Shown here piece by piece: positions 43,414-55,590 of a DNA stretch of 64,000 nt. The notes under the pieces were generated by a model, which saw only the letters and a list, made by a program, of their open reading frames with translations, was not told the origin of the DNA and ran no database searches. The DNA is taken from positions 62,001 to 126,000 of the forward strand of contig JANFAH010000001.1 of the NCBI GenBank assembly GCA_024663395.1, in the 5' to 3' direction. The position numbers and the translations under genes are program-made. This DNA comes from Pisolithus tinctorius. Taxonomy: Eukaryota > Basidiomycota > Agaricomycetes > Boletales > Pisolithaceae. Positions within the stretch are counted from its first letter, which is position 1; each line of letters starts with the position of its first letter.

Positions 43414-45488
43414 GCATATCATCTGTATGTTCAAGGTGAGTTTCTCTTTGCCATGAGTTTTCAGAAGAAGGGTAACCCTTCCATTTGATTAAGGTGTGTC
43501 AATGGCCAGACCTTTATGGCCAACTATTGCCTCTACTTCATACTCTTCTTCTTTGTTGACAAGGTCAGGTGGTGGAGTTGGGAAGCTCAGTCCATGAACA
43601 TCATTTTTGCAATAGGGCAATAAGAGAGAGGCATGGAAGACATTGTGGATCTTCCATCATGCAGGAATCACAAGGCAATAGGTGATTGGAGATAGGACAT
43701 CAGAGATGGTAAAGGGTCCTTCTTGTTTCAGGGCAAGCTTTCTATTTTTGTAGGAACACTTTAAGTTCTGTGCTTCTAGCCAAACCTTATCACCTTTTTG
43801 GAATGGGGTGAAGGGTTGTGACGAGCAGTCTTTCATAGTTTTTCTGGCTAGATCATGTGCCACAAGGGCTTCTTCTCTAGCTTTTCGGAGTTCCTCAAGT
43901 CTAGACTCAGTGGCAGGAAGGTGGGTTTCCATGACCAGGGATGGAAGTGGTTTCAGTTCATAGCTGTACATGAGGTAGAATGGCAATTGATGGGTGATGG
44001 AGTGAGGGCAGTGATTGTGCATGAACTCTGCCATTGGGAGGTTGTCCACCCACAAGGTGGGGTCATTCTGGCAGAAGATGTGGAGGTATGTTTCGACCTT
44101 TTGGTTTATGCATTCCATCTCTCCATCAGTCTGAGGGTGGTATGCTGTTGACAAGGCAAGGGAGTATCCCAAAAGGGAAGCAAGTTCTTTTGCAAATGCA
44201 GAGGTGAACTGAGGGCCTTGATCAGATATGATTCTGTCATACAACCCAAAGCAGGAGTAGACTTTCTTGAGAAAGAGTGCTGTGACATTGGCAGCAGAGG
44301 CAGTTTTCCAAGTTGATGCTAAAATTACCCCCTTTGTAAGCCCATGGTCTACCATGACCAAGAGGGAATCATAACCCTTAGAAAGGGGTAGGTCAGTAAC
44401 CAGATCACAAGAGATCTGTTGGAAGGGGTGGGTCAAGGTCGAGGGGATGGGTGCAAGGGGTGGTGTCATGGGGTGGGTATTAACCTTATTCTGCTGGCAC
44501 ATAGTGCAGCCTTCAATGTATTTTCAGATGAAGGACACAAGTCCTGGCCACCAGAACTCAGACAAGATGAGTTGTCAGGTTTTTAAGACACTGGGGTGTC
44601 CTGTGGAAGGGTGGTCATGGTGGTTGGACACAACAGTCTGTTGAAGGGAAGAGTCATTGGGGATATACACCTGGTCTTTATAAAGTAGTACTCCATTGTC
44701 AAATTGCCAGTCAGAAAGATGGGATTTGAAAGGGAGGGGCATGTTGACATTTTCAATGGCATGCAGTGCTGTCTGGACTATGGGGTCTTTCATGGAGGAG
44801 GTCACAACCTTCTGAGTGAGGTTTGTGTTGATGAGACTAACAAACATGGGTTTGTGGCAGGAGGGTGACTCCTTTATTGTCTTCATTGTCATCAGGAACA
44901 TGGTCAGTTTGGTGAGAAAGTGCATTGGATGCAGCCAGGTCTTTGCCTGGGATGTGTTCTAGTTGCAGATCAAATTCTGTGAGGTTGAGGAGCCAGTGAG
45001 CCTGGTGATGATTTAGGTTCTGTGGTGCCTTGAAATATGTCAAATTTTTGTGGTTGGTGAAGACCTTGACCAGAAGCAGGGATCCATGGAGATAATGTCT
45101 CCAGGTTTTCAAGCCTCTGATGACACCTAGAAGTTCTCTATCATAGATGTCATAATTCCTTTCAGCAGGATTGAACAATTGTGGGATAAAGGCACAGGGT
45201 TGCCACTGGCCGTTGGGATCTTCCTAGAGGAGAACACCTCCAGTTGCATACTTGGATGCATCGGTAGTAATTGTGAATGGCTGAGAGGTGTCAGGCATTC
45301 TGAGGGTTGGTTGCACCATGAAAATCCTTTTCAGGAGTTCAAAGGCACATTGACATTTCTTTGACCATTCCCAAGTGGTCATTTTCTTGGCAAGGTTGAT
45401 CAGGGGGTGAGCAATGTCTGAATAGTAGGGGACAAATCTTCAATAGAAATTGGCAAATCCTAGGAAGGATTGCACATCTTTGACCTTC
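43414..45488 (-). pseudogene. chromovirus D RNase H, integrase and chromodomain stub
   Basis: RNase H (about 45,300-44,900) has NPAERNYDIYDRELLGVIRG and LTYFKAPQNLNHHQAHW. The zinc domain is broken by stops near 44,575-44,510 (HPSTGHPS, then MCQQNKVNTH). Core: CDLVTDLPLSKGYDSLLVM, SDQGPQFTSAF, and HPQTDGEMECINQKVETYL, where the catalytic Glu is kept. KGDKVWLEAQNL follows. The chromodomain begins [14 protein letters not shown] (about 43,545-43,510) and stops at the chromovirus B LTR, showing insertion of B. The rest of the chromodomain is not found. Confidence 0.9.
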
Positions 45489-46997
45489 TTAGGGACAGGC
45501 CATTTGGCAATGCCTTGGACTTTGACAGGGTCCATGGTGACAGTGTTCTCTTTGATGATCATGCTGAGATATTCCACTTTGGCCTAGTTTGAGAGGTAGA
45601 GACAACTCTCTCATTCTTTCAAGAACATGGCAGGTTCTCTGTCTGTGTTCTTCATGGTCCATGGAAAAGATGAGGAGATCATCCATATAGACAACCAGCC
45701 ATCCTTCAGTGATCATGTCTCTGAATGAGTTGTTCATGAAATGCTGGAAGGTGGCAGGGGAGTTGCACAACCTGAAGAACATAACTGTAGGTTCAAAGAG
45801 AGCTTTATGCATGATAAACACTGCCTTCCACTGGTCTCCTTCCTTGATATGGACATTGTTATAGCCTGATCTTACATCCATCTTTGTAAAGATAAATGCT
45901 CTGTTTAGTTTGTCAACAAGATCTGAAATGAGGGGAAGGGGGTATGTGTCCTTCACTGTATTTTTGTTCAGATATCAGTAGGCCTGACAGGGATGGAGGG
46001 AGCCATCTTTCTTTCCAACAAAGAAGAAGGGTGCTGCTTGAGGTGACTTTGAGGGGTGGATTTTACCCTCTCGAAGGTTTTCTTTGATGAATTTCTCTGC
46101 AGACTCTCTTTCAGAGGGAGAGAGTGGGTATGCTTTAGCCACCTTCAGGATGAAATCCTCAACAAGGTTTAGAGCATGATCATAGGGTCTTGATGGAGGT
46201 AGTATTCCATCAGATGGTTTGTTGAAAACCAAAGTGAAGTCTTTATACTCCGCAGGGAGGACAGCCTTCAGTTTCTTTTTGTGTTCTTCTTGGGCTAACT
46301 CAGTAGCCATAGTGATCTTTCTCAGAAGACTATTCTTTGGATTGGTCTTCTTGGCTTCTTCAACAAGTTTTCCTAGTGCCATCACAAAGTGGGCATGGAT
46401 AGTTTCATTTTCAGGTTCTTTGTAGTCCATAAACTTGTTTATCCCTTTCTTTTTGGTAGGGGACACAAGATTCATGGTGGGTTCCTCGACAGCAACACAA
46501 GAGATGTTGTGTGTCAGTTCTTTTGACCTGTTGGTCTTCTCATCAATAGAGAGTGTTCCCATTCTCCAGTCAACAATGGGGTTGTTTTCTTGTAGCCAGG
46601 GGAGGCCAAGAATCACATTTTCCAAGCCACAGTTGATAATGTGGAAGAAGAACTGGTGAACAAGTCCTTTGATCCTGAAGTACAGGGTGGCAGAAAACAA
46701 AATCTTTCCCTTGGCATTTTGGGTTCCATCTGCATTTATAGCAAGGATGGGTTCAGTGAGTTGTTGAGTAGGGATTCGATGCTTTTGCACAAATCCCCAA
46801 TTGATGCAGGATATTTCTGCTCCAGAATCAACTAGAGCAGTGGCATTGATGATGTTCAAAGTTCTTTCTGATGCATAAAGGGCAACAGGAATTTGCATAG
46901 TATGATCTGGGGTGGAAGATACTAGTACAGGTGCAACAGAAAGAGAACTGTCCTTAGTCACTTCAGTCACCCCCCCCAGGGGACCTATTAGGTTCAT
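45489..46997 (-). pseudogene. chromovirus D protease and reverse transcriptase
   Basis: An open stretch of 340 codons (46,997-45,975) has the protease ATALVDSGAEISCINWGFVQ and LGLPWLQENNPIVDW, then KFIKENLREGKIHPSKSPQA and FFFVGKKDGS. A stop follows at 45,975; RT continues with [40 protein letters not shown] and the catalytic box [11 protein letters not shown] (about 45,700). A frameshift follows near 45,590. The protease triplet is intact. Its gag part is probably the remnant at 63,179-64,000. Confidence 0.9.
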
Positions 46998-47179
46998 ATA
47001 TTCTTATAGACGTATCCACCTAATAGGTGTTGACCACCTGGGTATTCCCAGTGACTGCTGGAGATTTGCCAGGCCCTGGAGATTCTCCAGAGCAAGGTTT
47101 CAGACATGGACTTTCTCCAGGATTATTACATCTATAACAGAGTGCTTGGGGTCCAAATGGGGCTTTCCCCAGTGAGTTA

Positions 47180-47690
47180 ATAGACCTATTTCCTGGGTAT
47201 CCTGGGGGATTCTCCAGCCTAAATGGACCTGTTCCCAGTGCATCCTGGGGGGTTCCCCAGCCTAAATGGACCTGTTCTCTGGGCATCCTGGGGGAATCTC
47301 CAGCCTAAATAGACCTGTTCCCAGTGCATCCTGGGGGATTCCCCAGCCTAAATGGACCTGTTCTCTGGGCATCCTGGGGGAATCTCCAGCCTAAATAGAC
47401 CTGTTCCCAGTGCATCCTGGGGGATTCCCCAGCCTAAATGGACCTTTTCCCTGGACATCCTGGGGGATTCCCCAGCCTAAATGGACCTGTTCCCTGGGCA
47501 TCCTGGGGGAATCTCCAGCCTAAATAGACCTGTTCCCAGTGCATCCTGGGGGTTTCCCCAGCCTAAATGGACCTGTTCCCTGGACATCCTGGGGGGTTCT
47601 CCAGCCTAAATAGACCTGTTCCCAGTGCATCCTGGGGGTTTCCCAAGCCTGAATGGACCTGTTCCCAGGGCATCCAGCCCAAACAGACCT
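47180..47690. repeat. 43-bp tandem array, left arm
   Basis: About eleven units of roughly 43 bases built on CCTAAATGGACCTGTTCCC and CATCCTGGGGGAATCTCCAG. Alternate units differ (CCCTGGGCATCC against CCCAGTGCATCC), giving a two-unit periodicity. The right arm has about five copies in reverse (53,510-53,775). Confidence 0.85.
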
Positions 47691-48039
47691 ATTCCAAGAT
47701 GATCATGGGAACCTCCAGTTCAAATAGACCACCATCACAGCATGAAGGATCAATCAAAATGATTTGGAGTCTCCATGTTGCTGACAGGAGTGTGTATCAT
47801 GCCAAGTACCTATTTCCATGGAATCTGATTTGAGCACTATATACAATATGAATATGTGAAAAAGCATGGCCATAGACCACTGAGGAAAGACTGGTGACAT
47901 CTGATGGAGGGAGTAGAATATACTTGGTGATGGTGATTGCCCAGGCACAGCAGACATATACTTTCACCATGCATCCCAAGCCTTCAGTGATCTCCAGTCT
48001 TGGCCATTGCATACAAGTCAAAGATTGTCCAGGTCTCAT

Positions 48040-48620
48040 TGGAATTTTCCCACCCACTCTGGGGATCCACAGGGTATGCAGCAGATCCTCCAGGTAATGC
48101 TTGGAATTTCCCAGCCAACTCCTGTCTCTAGGGGCTCTCCTAGCAATGCTGGGGATTTTCCCACCAACTCTGGGGATTCTCCAAGCTATGTCCTGGGGAT
48201 TCCCCAAGCACTGCTGGGGATTCTGCAACCCACTCTGGGGATTCTCCAAGCACTGCTGGGGATTCTCCCACCCACTCTGGGGATTCTCCAATCACTGCTG
48301 GGGATTCTCCAGGCAATGCTGGGGATTCTCCCACCCACTCTGGGGATTCTCCAGGCAATGCTGGGGATTCTCCAACTGACTCTGGGGATTCTCCAAGCTA
48401 TGACCTGGGGATTCTCCAAGCACTGCTGGGGATTCTCCAGGCAATGCTTGGGATTCTTCAACCTGCTCTGGGGACTCTCCCACCCACTCTGGGGAGTCTC
48501 CATGGTATACTGGGCATTCTCCAAGTTCTGTCTTGGGGATTCTCCAACCTGTTCTGGGCATTCTCCCACCCACTCTGGGGATTTTCCCAGCAATGCTGAG
48601 GATTTTCCAATGCACTATGT
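48040..48620. repeat. 21-bp tandem array, left arm
   Basis: Units of about 21 bases alternate CACTCTGGGGATTCTCCAAG and CACTGCTGGGGATTCTCC, with drift. As 21 is a multiple of three and the unit lacks stops in most frames, long apparent ORFs with 7-residue repeats (LGILQAM) appear on both strands. The right arm has a shorter version (52,910-53,060). Confidence 0.85.
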
Positions 48621-48640
48621 GCATTCTCTTGTTAGTTTAA

Positions 48641-48904
48641 TCAATCAGAATGCTTGACCCAGCAGGAGGCCAAAGGCATTGCAGGTCACCATAAAACAGA
48701 GTGCCTTAGGGTAACACTGAATGTAAATCACTCATACATATCATTTCTCTGGGCACAAACTATTTATTGATGAAGCTTAGGTAAGGGCAGCATTGATGAG
48801 CTAGGGGAGGAGGGACAAACAATGACTGTGTCATATTCTACCCAAAAATAAACACATATAGCCTCTTAGACATAGGATCAGAACATACTGAAGGGGCATG
48901 TATA
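48641..48904. other. junction between left arm and interior of the fold-back
   Basis: Non-repetitive, AT-richer sequence with no gene seen. Confidence 0.4.
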
Positions 48905-50618
48905 TCAAGTGACACTCAGTTGTTTGATGATGGAGTGGCTACATTGGGCAGCCAGTTGGTTGAGGCAGACAACATTGATAAAACCCATAGGTGAGCTAAG
49001 ATGATACAAAGAATACCATAATGAAATTGCACACTCCAAAGGGCCAGAAGTACAAAGCAATGGCTCATTACCAGACAAAGATGAAGGATGGTCAGTGAGT
49101 ACACTGGGTACCAGACCAGCTTGGACAGATGAAGTGGAGGAGGCCTGTAAAGAAATGATGAGCACAACATGAGGCTTGAAGACAGGGAAAACTCACAATA
49201 TTAGAATTACTCATAGAAGGCAAAGCATTGCAATGCTTCTAAGGCTTTGGATGGCAAACAGCCATCTCAGATCATTCTGGAAGCCATGACACAAAGCCAA
49301 TGGCAGTACACCTGGGACTCAAAGTCAACAGGTGGTGGAAAGTGTGACATGAAGTCAGCAGGGGGTGTCAGTCCAAGGGGATTTTGACCAGATGATGAAC
49401 TTCTGGAAGGGAAAAACTATGCAGAAAATTCATCAGATCACTACATACAGCCAAGTAGGATCCTACTTACCAGAGCACAAGTCTCAAGCAGTTAAAAACA
49501 AAAGTTGCTATCAACATGGCAGTGAGTAGGAACCCCATCATCAAGATGTCATACATACCAAGCAGAATGAGTCTCAAAGAATTAAATGGTGCAGACCTTG
49601 ATGCAGATAATGCATCAATAGCAGTGAAGGGGGATGGGAACATTCCTTGCCTGGCAGTGGGAGTGTCAGTGAATAACACGTTGCTATCAACAAAAAAAAA
49701 AGCAGTGAGTGCAAAGTGTGAGATTAAGGTTCAGTCATGGGCAACATTCCAAATCATTGAATTGATTCAGCCTGCTTTATGACATGGTACATACTCACAC
49801 TAGACAAATTTAGACAGAAAAAAAAAGTATATGCAGTGGAGGATGTCAGACAAGGGTAAAAATGCAGAGGAGGGATGGTTGATGCCCAAGATAATCAAAT
49901 GCAGTTTGGATGTAGAATTCACAAGCCAAGATGAAGGCTTTGTATGCTGCTTGGTTTCCAGAGCCATCCAGCTTGATTGGGGACTTCAAATGAAAGGGCA
50001 CTCCTGGCCATGCAGATAGCAACTGACAGAACTTGTTCAGATACAGCAATGCCACTTCCATCTCACTAGCAGTCAACCCCAAATCACATGGCTCCCAAGG
50101 AAGAGGCACCAACCAACTTGAAAGACCACATCCACCAGGAAAGATAGACCAAAGAAGTGATTGGCATGTATACTTATCTAGGCTATCAGGCCAAAGCTGT
50201 GGGACAAGGGCCTGATTGAGTGCATGAAGTTCATAGTGGAAGTTGAGTTCATCAAGTCCCCATAGAAGGGAACATGTGAAATGATGGGGTGGGTCTGAAA
50301 GGCTCGAAGCCCAGACCTGCACAAGACAAGTATGAAGAAGAGATCTAAATAGGATGAAATACTAACCTGCATTCCCCTCCACTCAATCTCTTCTGACATA
50401 TTAACAGGATCATAATGAGCTGCTTGAATGATGTCCCCTAAAATCACCCAAATTGCCAACTTTGTGGATGCACTCTGGGTGCCAGATGGCAAGTGCTTTG
50501 TGTCAGTACCACTGAGGAAGTCTGGATCCTCCCTTCTCATGCAGCTTGTGAGTGAGAGGCAGACTGACATAACACAATTATCAAGTGTGTATAACATATG
50601 CCATGTACAATTGCCCAC
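48905..50618 (-). pseudogene. uncharacterised basidiomycete-type protein inside the fold-back
   Basis: The minus strand has three open parts. The best (50,322-49,846) reads LNFHYELHALNQALVPQLWP, SLLWSIFPGGCGLSSWLVPL, LLYLNKFCQLLSAWPGVPFH and AFILACEFYIQTAFDYLGHQ. This order (ELxALD, FPG, LPW/E, LLSAWPG, FYIQTFFDYFG) resembles a widespread family of Agaricomycete proteins with no assigned function that I recall but cannot name. The upstream part (50,618-50,330) and downstream parts (49,679-48,905) are separated by introns or frameshifts. It is the best candidate for a gene carried by the fold-back. Confidence 0.45.
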
Positions 50619-50639
50619 TGACTTTTCTTTAGGTATAAA

Positions 50640-51367
50640 ATCCTTAACTCCACTGCTTTGGTGCCTCTTGCTGACTTTAATGTGTGGTCACAACCCTGTT
50701 ATGACTGTGCACTAGGATTAAAACCTCAAGAATACAGGTGTGATCACAATCAGCAAGTTTTACCTACAATCATACTCCATAAATTCTGTACATCAATAAA
50801 TCTATTCGATTCATATTCATCCTCTGAAGTTCTGCCACAGAAGAGAATGGTATCACATGAGGCCAGAGAAATGCTTCTTGGAAGTTGTTGCTTGATCTGC
50901 TGTATGTTCACCAGTATACCATCACTGATTGGCCTGCTGGAGTCCCTGCTGTTGGTCTGGATTTCAATGTCAAATGCCTCAATGCTGATGAACTTCATGC
51001 TCTGACTGTTCCTTTCCTGAAAGAGTCAATGGGTGCAGATTACCATGCTGAGGCTCCACTAGATGATGAAGAAGACCAAGCTGAATACCTTGTCCCTTTG
51101 CTGAATTCATCATTTACCTCAAGAAGTGGACTGATGGTGAGTTGTTGACATGAAATGGTTGCCCTCACTGACATGAATAATCCAGATCAGATTGAGCTAT
51201 TTCACCACAGTGATGCAAGGATGTGTGACATCCCACTTGTGGTGAACACATTGAACTGGCACCTCTGTGTTCTTTCTGATTCAGATGCATTTGTTAAGGC
51301 CCTCCCTAAAGGTGACAAGTTTAAGGAGAGAAGTGCCCCTTCATCTTTCCCTGACCAACCTGTGTGA
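50640..51367 (+). pseudogene. unrecognised coding frames inside the fold-back, plus strand
   Basis: Frames LVPLADFNVWSQPCYDCALG (50,658 on), then QYTITDWPAGVPAVGLDFNV and PFLKESMGADYHAEAPLDDE (50,885-51,148), then LFHHSDARMCDIPLVVNTLN (51,155-51,367). The phrases look protein-like and lie in different frames with possible introns. The VGWP/DWPAGVP type phrase is common in uncharacterised basidiomycete proteins. No function can be given. Confidence 0.35.
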
Positions 51368-52880
51368 GGATGGGTGCCATCCAACAGATGTCACCCCTTT
51401 CCAGCAGCATCCAACACCCACTGTATGACTGTGCCTTCTTTATCCCCAGCCTATAGATCACCCCAGCCACCTGTGCAGTGCCATGTGTCTCCCTCAACAT
51501 CCCACCACACCTGACAACAGCAATCACCACCCCACACATGTCACCCCTCTCCTGCAGGATCACACCACCTGAGGTGAGAGCAATTGCCATCCTATGGACA
51601 TCATTCCACTCAACCAGCATCCCACCACTCCCATCTCCCTCCTTCATCCCCTGTTGAGGAGTCACTGCAGTCATCTCCACAAGGTCCAACATTGCATGGT
51701 GATCAACACACATATCTTGCTCCAGCAGCTGCATATCATCATCACCCCCCTTCTGATAACTACTCTCTGACCCCACATCCTTGCCACCACCCTCAGCATG
51801 AGTCACACAAGTGCTATAGAGGATATCAGGAAAACAAGAGTGATCATGGTGGTCCTTCACAACAGGGAAGAACTCACTGAAGGTACGTTGCTGGGTAGCC
51901 TACATGTACAATGAGACTAACATGCACAGTGTGGTTGAATACACTTATCAAAGCCCTCCCCACAAGAGACATCATTGGCATGACTCTGATAACTCTGATG
52001 GACATTCCTATCACACCCATGATCAATGCACCCACTACTAGGCATGTTTTCATCTCCATCAATCCCTTGCTACTGGCTCATGTACACACCAGTTCAACAT
52101 GTTTGCATTGTTAGCATGTAACTATGATACCCTGTGGCTGTGTCATCTTCCCCCTGCATATCCCCCCTTTGTGTAATGTCTGCCATCATTCATTTCATCC
52201 ATTATCCACCATGGTCTTTTTGTTACCATCATAACTACAATACCCTGACAAGACTGTTCATTTTCTCTTCCCACCTACACATATTCAATCTGATAGCATA
52301 CCCTATCATAAATACAGATTGGATTTAGGTGTGAACTGCTATGTGTGAGATAGGAATGTGAAATCCATGGAACCAGACATCCACTAGAGCTATCATGTCC
52401 ATCTGAAGGGCATGGGGCTCTGCCCTAGGCCTTGGGGGGAAGAGTTCTCAATAGCTACCATCATAAACATGCCACTGTCATTAGTACAGACTGGTGTTCT
52501 GCAAGAGGAATGCTACTGCTACATGTCATTGCTTAGGCTGATTGCTGATGATTGTGTCTTAAGACCACATCATACACATACTTATTCACTTAGGTGCCAG
52601 TGACACTTCCCATTGCCAAGGCATTGGAGAATTCTCCAAGCACATTGGGAATAAACACCACATGAAGCACATCTTCCAGTTGAAGGTAGAGTAATTTCCT
52701 TTGAATCCATTGTGCCATTCTGGATATCAAAAACCAGAAAGAGAGGACATAGCACTGTTGTCACATGGCACATTTGGGTTGAAATGGAAGTTGGCACAAG
52801 ATCAAACAATTGACAGTAAAGAGGGAGTTACAGCATGTGACCAATGGCACAAATAACACAAAGATACATCAATGTCTATC
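51368..52880. other. interior of fold-back without a recognised gene
   Basis: Contains His/Pro-rich low-complexity frames on the plus strand (51,584-51,880) and CA-rich non-coding sequence. I see no domain, RNA gene or element end. Confidence 0.4.
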
Positions 52881-52889
52881 CCCTGGACA

Positions 52890-53928
52890 TAACAGAGCCA
52901 GTGGGAGAATCACAGCATTGCCTGGTAAATCCCCAGCAGTGCTTGGAGAATCCCCAGAGTTGGTTAGAGAATCCCCAGGACATAACCTGGAGAATCCCCA
53001 GAGTGGGTTGGAGAATCCCCAGAATGGGTGGGAGAATCCCCAGCATTGCTTGGAGAGCCCCTGGAGACAGGAGTTGGCTGGGAAATTCCAAGCATTGCCT
53101 GGAGGATCTGCTGCATACCCTGTGGATCCCCAGAGTGGTGGGAAAATTCCAATGAGACCTGGACAATCTTTGACTTGTATGCAATGGCCAAGACTGGAGA
53201 TCACTGAAGGCTTGGGATGCATGGTGAAAGTATATGTCTGCTGTGCCTGGGCAATCACCATCACCAAGTATATTCTACTCCCTCCATCAGATGTCACCAG
53301 TCTTTCCTCAGTGGTCTATGGCCATGCTTTTTCACATATTGTATAGAGTGCTCAGATCATATTCCATGGAAATAGGTACTTGGCATGATACACACTCCTG
53401 TCAGCAACATGGAGACTCCAAATCATTTTGATTGATCCTTCATGCTGTGATGGTGGTCTATTTGAACTGGAGGTTCCCATGATCATCTTGGAATAGGTCT
53501 GTTTGGGCTGGATGCCCTGGGAACAGGTCCATTCAGACTGGGGAAACCCCCAGGATGCACTGGGAACAGGTCTATTTAGGCTGGAGATTCCCCCAGGATG
53601 CCCAGGGAACAGGTCCATTTAGGCTGGGGAATCCCCCAGGATGCACTGGGAACAGGTCCATTTAGGCTGGAGATTCCCCCAGGAGGGCCAGAGAACAGGT
53701 CCATTTAGGCTGGAGAATCCCCCAGGATGCTCAGAGAACAGGTCCATGTAGGCTGGAGAATCCCCCAGGATACCCAGGAAATAGGTCTATTAACCCACTG
53801 GGGAAAGCCCCATTTGGACCCCAGGCACTCTGTTATAGATGTAATAATCCTGGAGAAAGTCCATGTCTGACACCTTGCTCTGGAGAATATCCAGGTGGTC
53901 AACACCTATTATGTGGATGCATAACTTG
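52890..53928. repeat. right arm of the fold-back
   Basis: Inverse of 47,014-48,630 but shorter: 21-bp array (52,910-53,060), unique block, 43-bp array (53,510-53,775), and the end with GGTGGTCAACACCTATTATG at about 53,895-53,914. The unique block is almost the same as in the left arm (for example the stretch around GGTACTTGGCATGATACACA). Confidence 0.85.
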
Positions 53929-53930
53929 AT

Positions 53931-54181
53931 GTTGACTTGTGCCAGGAGTCCTTTTGGCTGAATACCTTCACTCTATTCAGCATCTCCCTCTCAGTCATCA
54001 TCTGCTCACCTACTCCTGCAAAACTCATTGATGACTTGTGCTAGGAGCACTCCTCATTGAAATTCCCCCACCTTAGATTTATCTGCCCTCCAGGGTCTGT
54101 GGAGGCAGACCACCACTCACTCTTAATTGTCTTTTGTGTTGGTTTTGGTTGGTTCACACCAGCTTTCCACACTTTGACTCA
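53931..54181 (+). mobile_element. LTR-X copy E, 3' stub
   Basis: Matches the last 250 bases of copies A-D (TTGACTTGTGCCAGGAGTCC, then GGTTTTGGTTGGTTCACACC and CTTTGACTCA). The 5' part is missing where the fold-back ends, so the two events are linked in space. Confidence 0.85.
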
Positions 54182-54186
54182 GTGGT

Positions 54187-54560
54187 TGTGAATCCAAGAG
54201 CTAATTAAGAAACTCGGCTATAAACCATGCAACATATTCAATGCTGATAAGACTGGATCATTCTATGCATATGTATTTTCTATTTTCAGTGAATAGAAGA
54301 GTCTTAAGTTAACTTTAACAGTATGCCACCTGATTGAGGACTTTCTGACAAGCAACACTCAGGTTTCAAAGGAAAAAAAATAGGCTGACATATCTTGTCA
54401 TAACAAATGCAGATGGCTCTAGAAAGCTACCACTATTGATCATTGGGAAGGCATACAAACCTTGTTGCTTCTGGAACAAAACTGGGTCTGAGCATGGGTT
54501 CCATTATTGAAACAACATAAAGGCATGGATGATGTTACACTAAGCCCAAGGTTGAAGCAT
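54187..54560 (+). pseudogene. pogo-type transposase, DDE fragment
   Basis: Frame pieces KLGYKPCNIFNADKTGSFYA (family NMDETGLFW), then RLTYLVITNADGSRKLPLLI-like sequence and IGKAYKPCCFWNKTGSEHG, then NIKAWM. This is the start of the DDE_1 domain of CENP-B/pogo transposases; the first catalytic Asp is present. It is truncated on both sides. It could be the missing half of the same family as the element at 10,106, but the two are far apart. Confidence 0.8.
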
Positions 54561-54705
54561 AGGGTCAGCTCAGCCACAGACTGTGGTTTCTACTGAGTGA
54601 ACGGCTTCAGTAACCCTTGTAAATGACATGGGATTTGTCAATGCCAGTAAGAGTGGTCCTGTTTAGGGACACTGAGGATGAAGTTCTGAGAAATGCTGCA
54701 TATGA

Positions 54706-55590
54706 TTGAGCAGCTCAAGTCTGGGGATCTGGGACTCGAGCCAGCAGTTTAAATACTACATGGAAATGGACCATGAGGCATCTGCATGTAACAAGGTAAT
54801 CTCATTCCTACACTACATCACAGTGGTGCCATGGCCAGACAAACACATCAATGTGCTTGCCCTGTTCTTTTGGAACCTAGAAAGTCACCCCCAGTGCACA
54901 ACATCCAACAGAGATAGCATCGTCCTCACCTACACCTTGCAGGTCTGTCACCAATGGCACAACGAGCTGAAGGTGAACAGCAGCCACATCTTTGACATTT
55001 CCATCATTAACAATGCCCTGATGAACATGGTAGCCTTTGAAGTGAATGACATGGCCCAGACAAGGCTCGCTCAAAGGGTCAAAGCTCTCAATGAGGCTGG
55101 TCCCACATCACCCTCCCAATCACAGTGTTCCTGCTGTACCTACCAGCAATGAAACAAAACCCAGCCCCTGCATTGCCGAAGCTCACACTCACAGTCCCTG
55201 CAGCCTCAATTTTGACACTCCACTATACCATCCCCCTCGAAACCATCCAACTCCTCACCTCCCCAGAGAAGCTCACTGAGCTCATCTGCCCAGCCAAAAT
55301 CCATGTGCCCCATATGTCTTGGGAGGCACCCACACCAGGTGCATGAGTGCAATGTCCCCAACCTCTGGGATGGTTCCGCTGCTTATGTGAGACACTCAAT
55401 GGAGGGCCAGATCATTGACAACAAGGACTACATGCTGTCTAGCAACTGGCAGAAACCCAATAGTTGTTCCCTCTCCCATAAATCAGTTAGGCATGAATGC
55501 TCAGGATGCAGAAGCTGTGATCACAGAGCTCAGCTCTGCAATTGCATGCAGAAACAAATGGGCCCTCACACCATACAGGCCTGATGTGTG
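54706..55590 (+). pseudogene. DIRS-like element: Gag-like ORF with Cys/His motif
   Basis: From about 54,706: SLGIWDSSQQFKYYMEMDHE and an alpha-helical frame to 55,150 (VNDMAQTRLAQRVKALNEAG). After frameshifts it has CPICLGRHPHQVHECNVPNL and WDGSAAYVR, then RHECSGCRSCDHRAQLCNC (55,480-55,545). This Cys/His pair precedes the RT in basidiomycete DIRS-like elements. A Pro-rich linker lies between. Broken. Confidence 0.75.

Larger units (their letters stand above)
47014..53928. mobile_element. fold-back structure with minisatellite arms
   Basis: Outer ends ATCCACCTAATAGGTGTTGA (left) and the inverse of ATCCACATAATAGGTGTTGA (right). The left arm (47,014 to about 48,630) and the right arm (about 52,890-53,928) are inverted copies: outer unique part, 43-bp array, a unique block (47,700-48,030 against 53,165-53,500) and a 21-bp array. 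The arrays differ in copy number between the arms. The interior (48.6-52.9 kb) has unrecognised coding frames. No target duplication could be fixed. It resembles fold-back elements, but no known transposase is visible. Confidence 0.75.

Noticed and set aside
47180..48620. Regular repeats that could suggest a CRISPR-like array
   Set aside because: The units are directly tandem without unique spacers, vary in sequence, and belong to mirrored arms in a eukaryotic context.
48007..48657. 217-codon ORF with 7-residue repeats (LGILQPT type), and its antisense counterparts
   Set aside because: It lies wholly in the 21-bp tandem array, whose unit is a multiple of three and stop-free in several frames on both strands. 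The ORFs are a by-product of the repeat.
10106..54560. Pogo fragments at 10,106 and 54,187 as one split transposon
   Set aside because: They cover complementary parts, but 43 kb of unrelated elements in separate nests lie between them and no shared junction is visible; two separate truncated copies are simpler.
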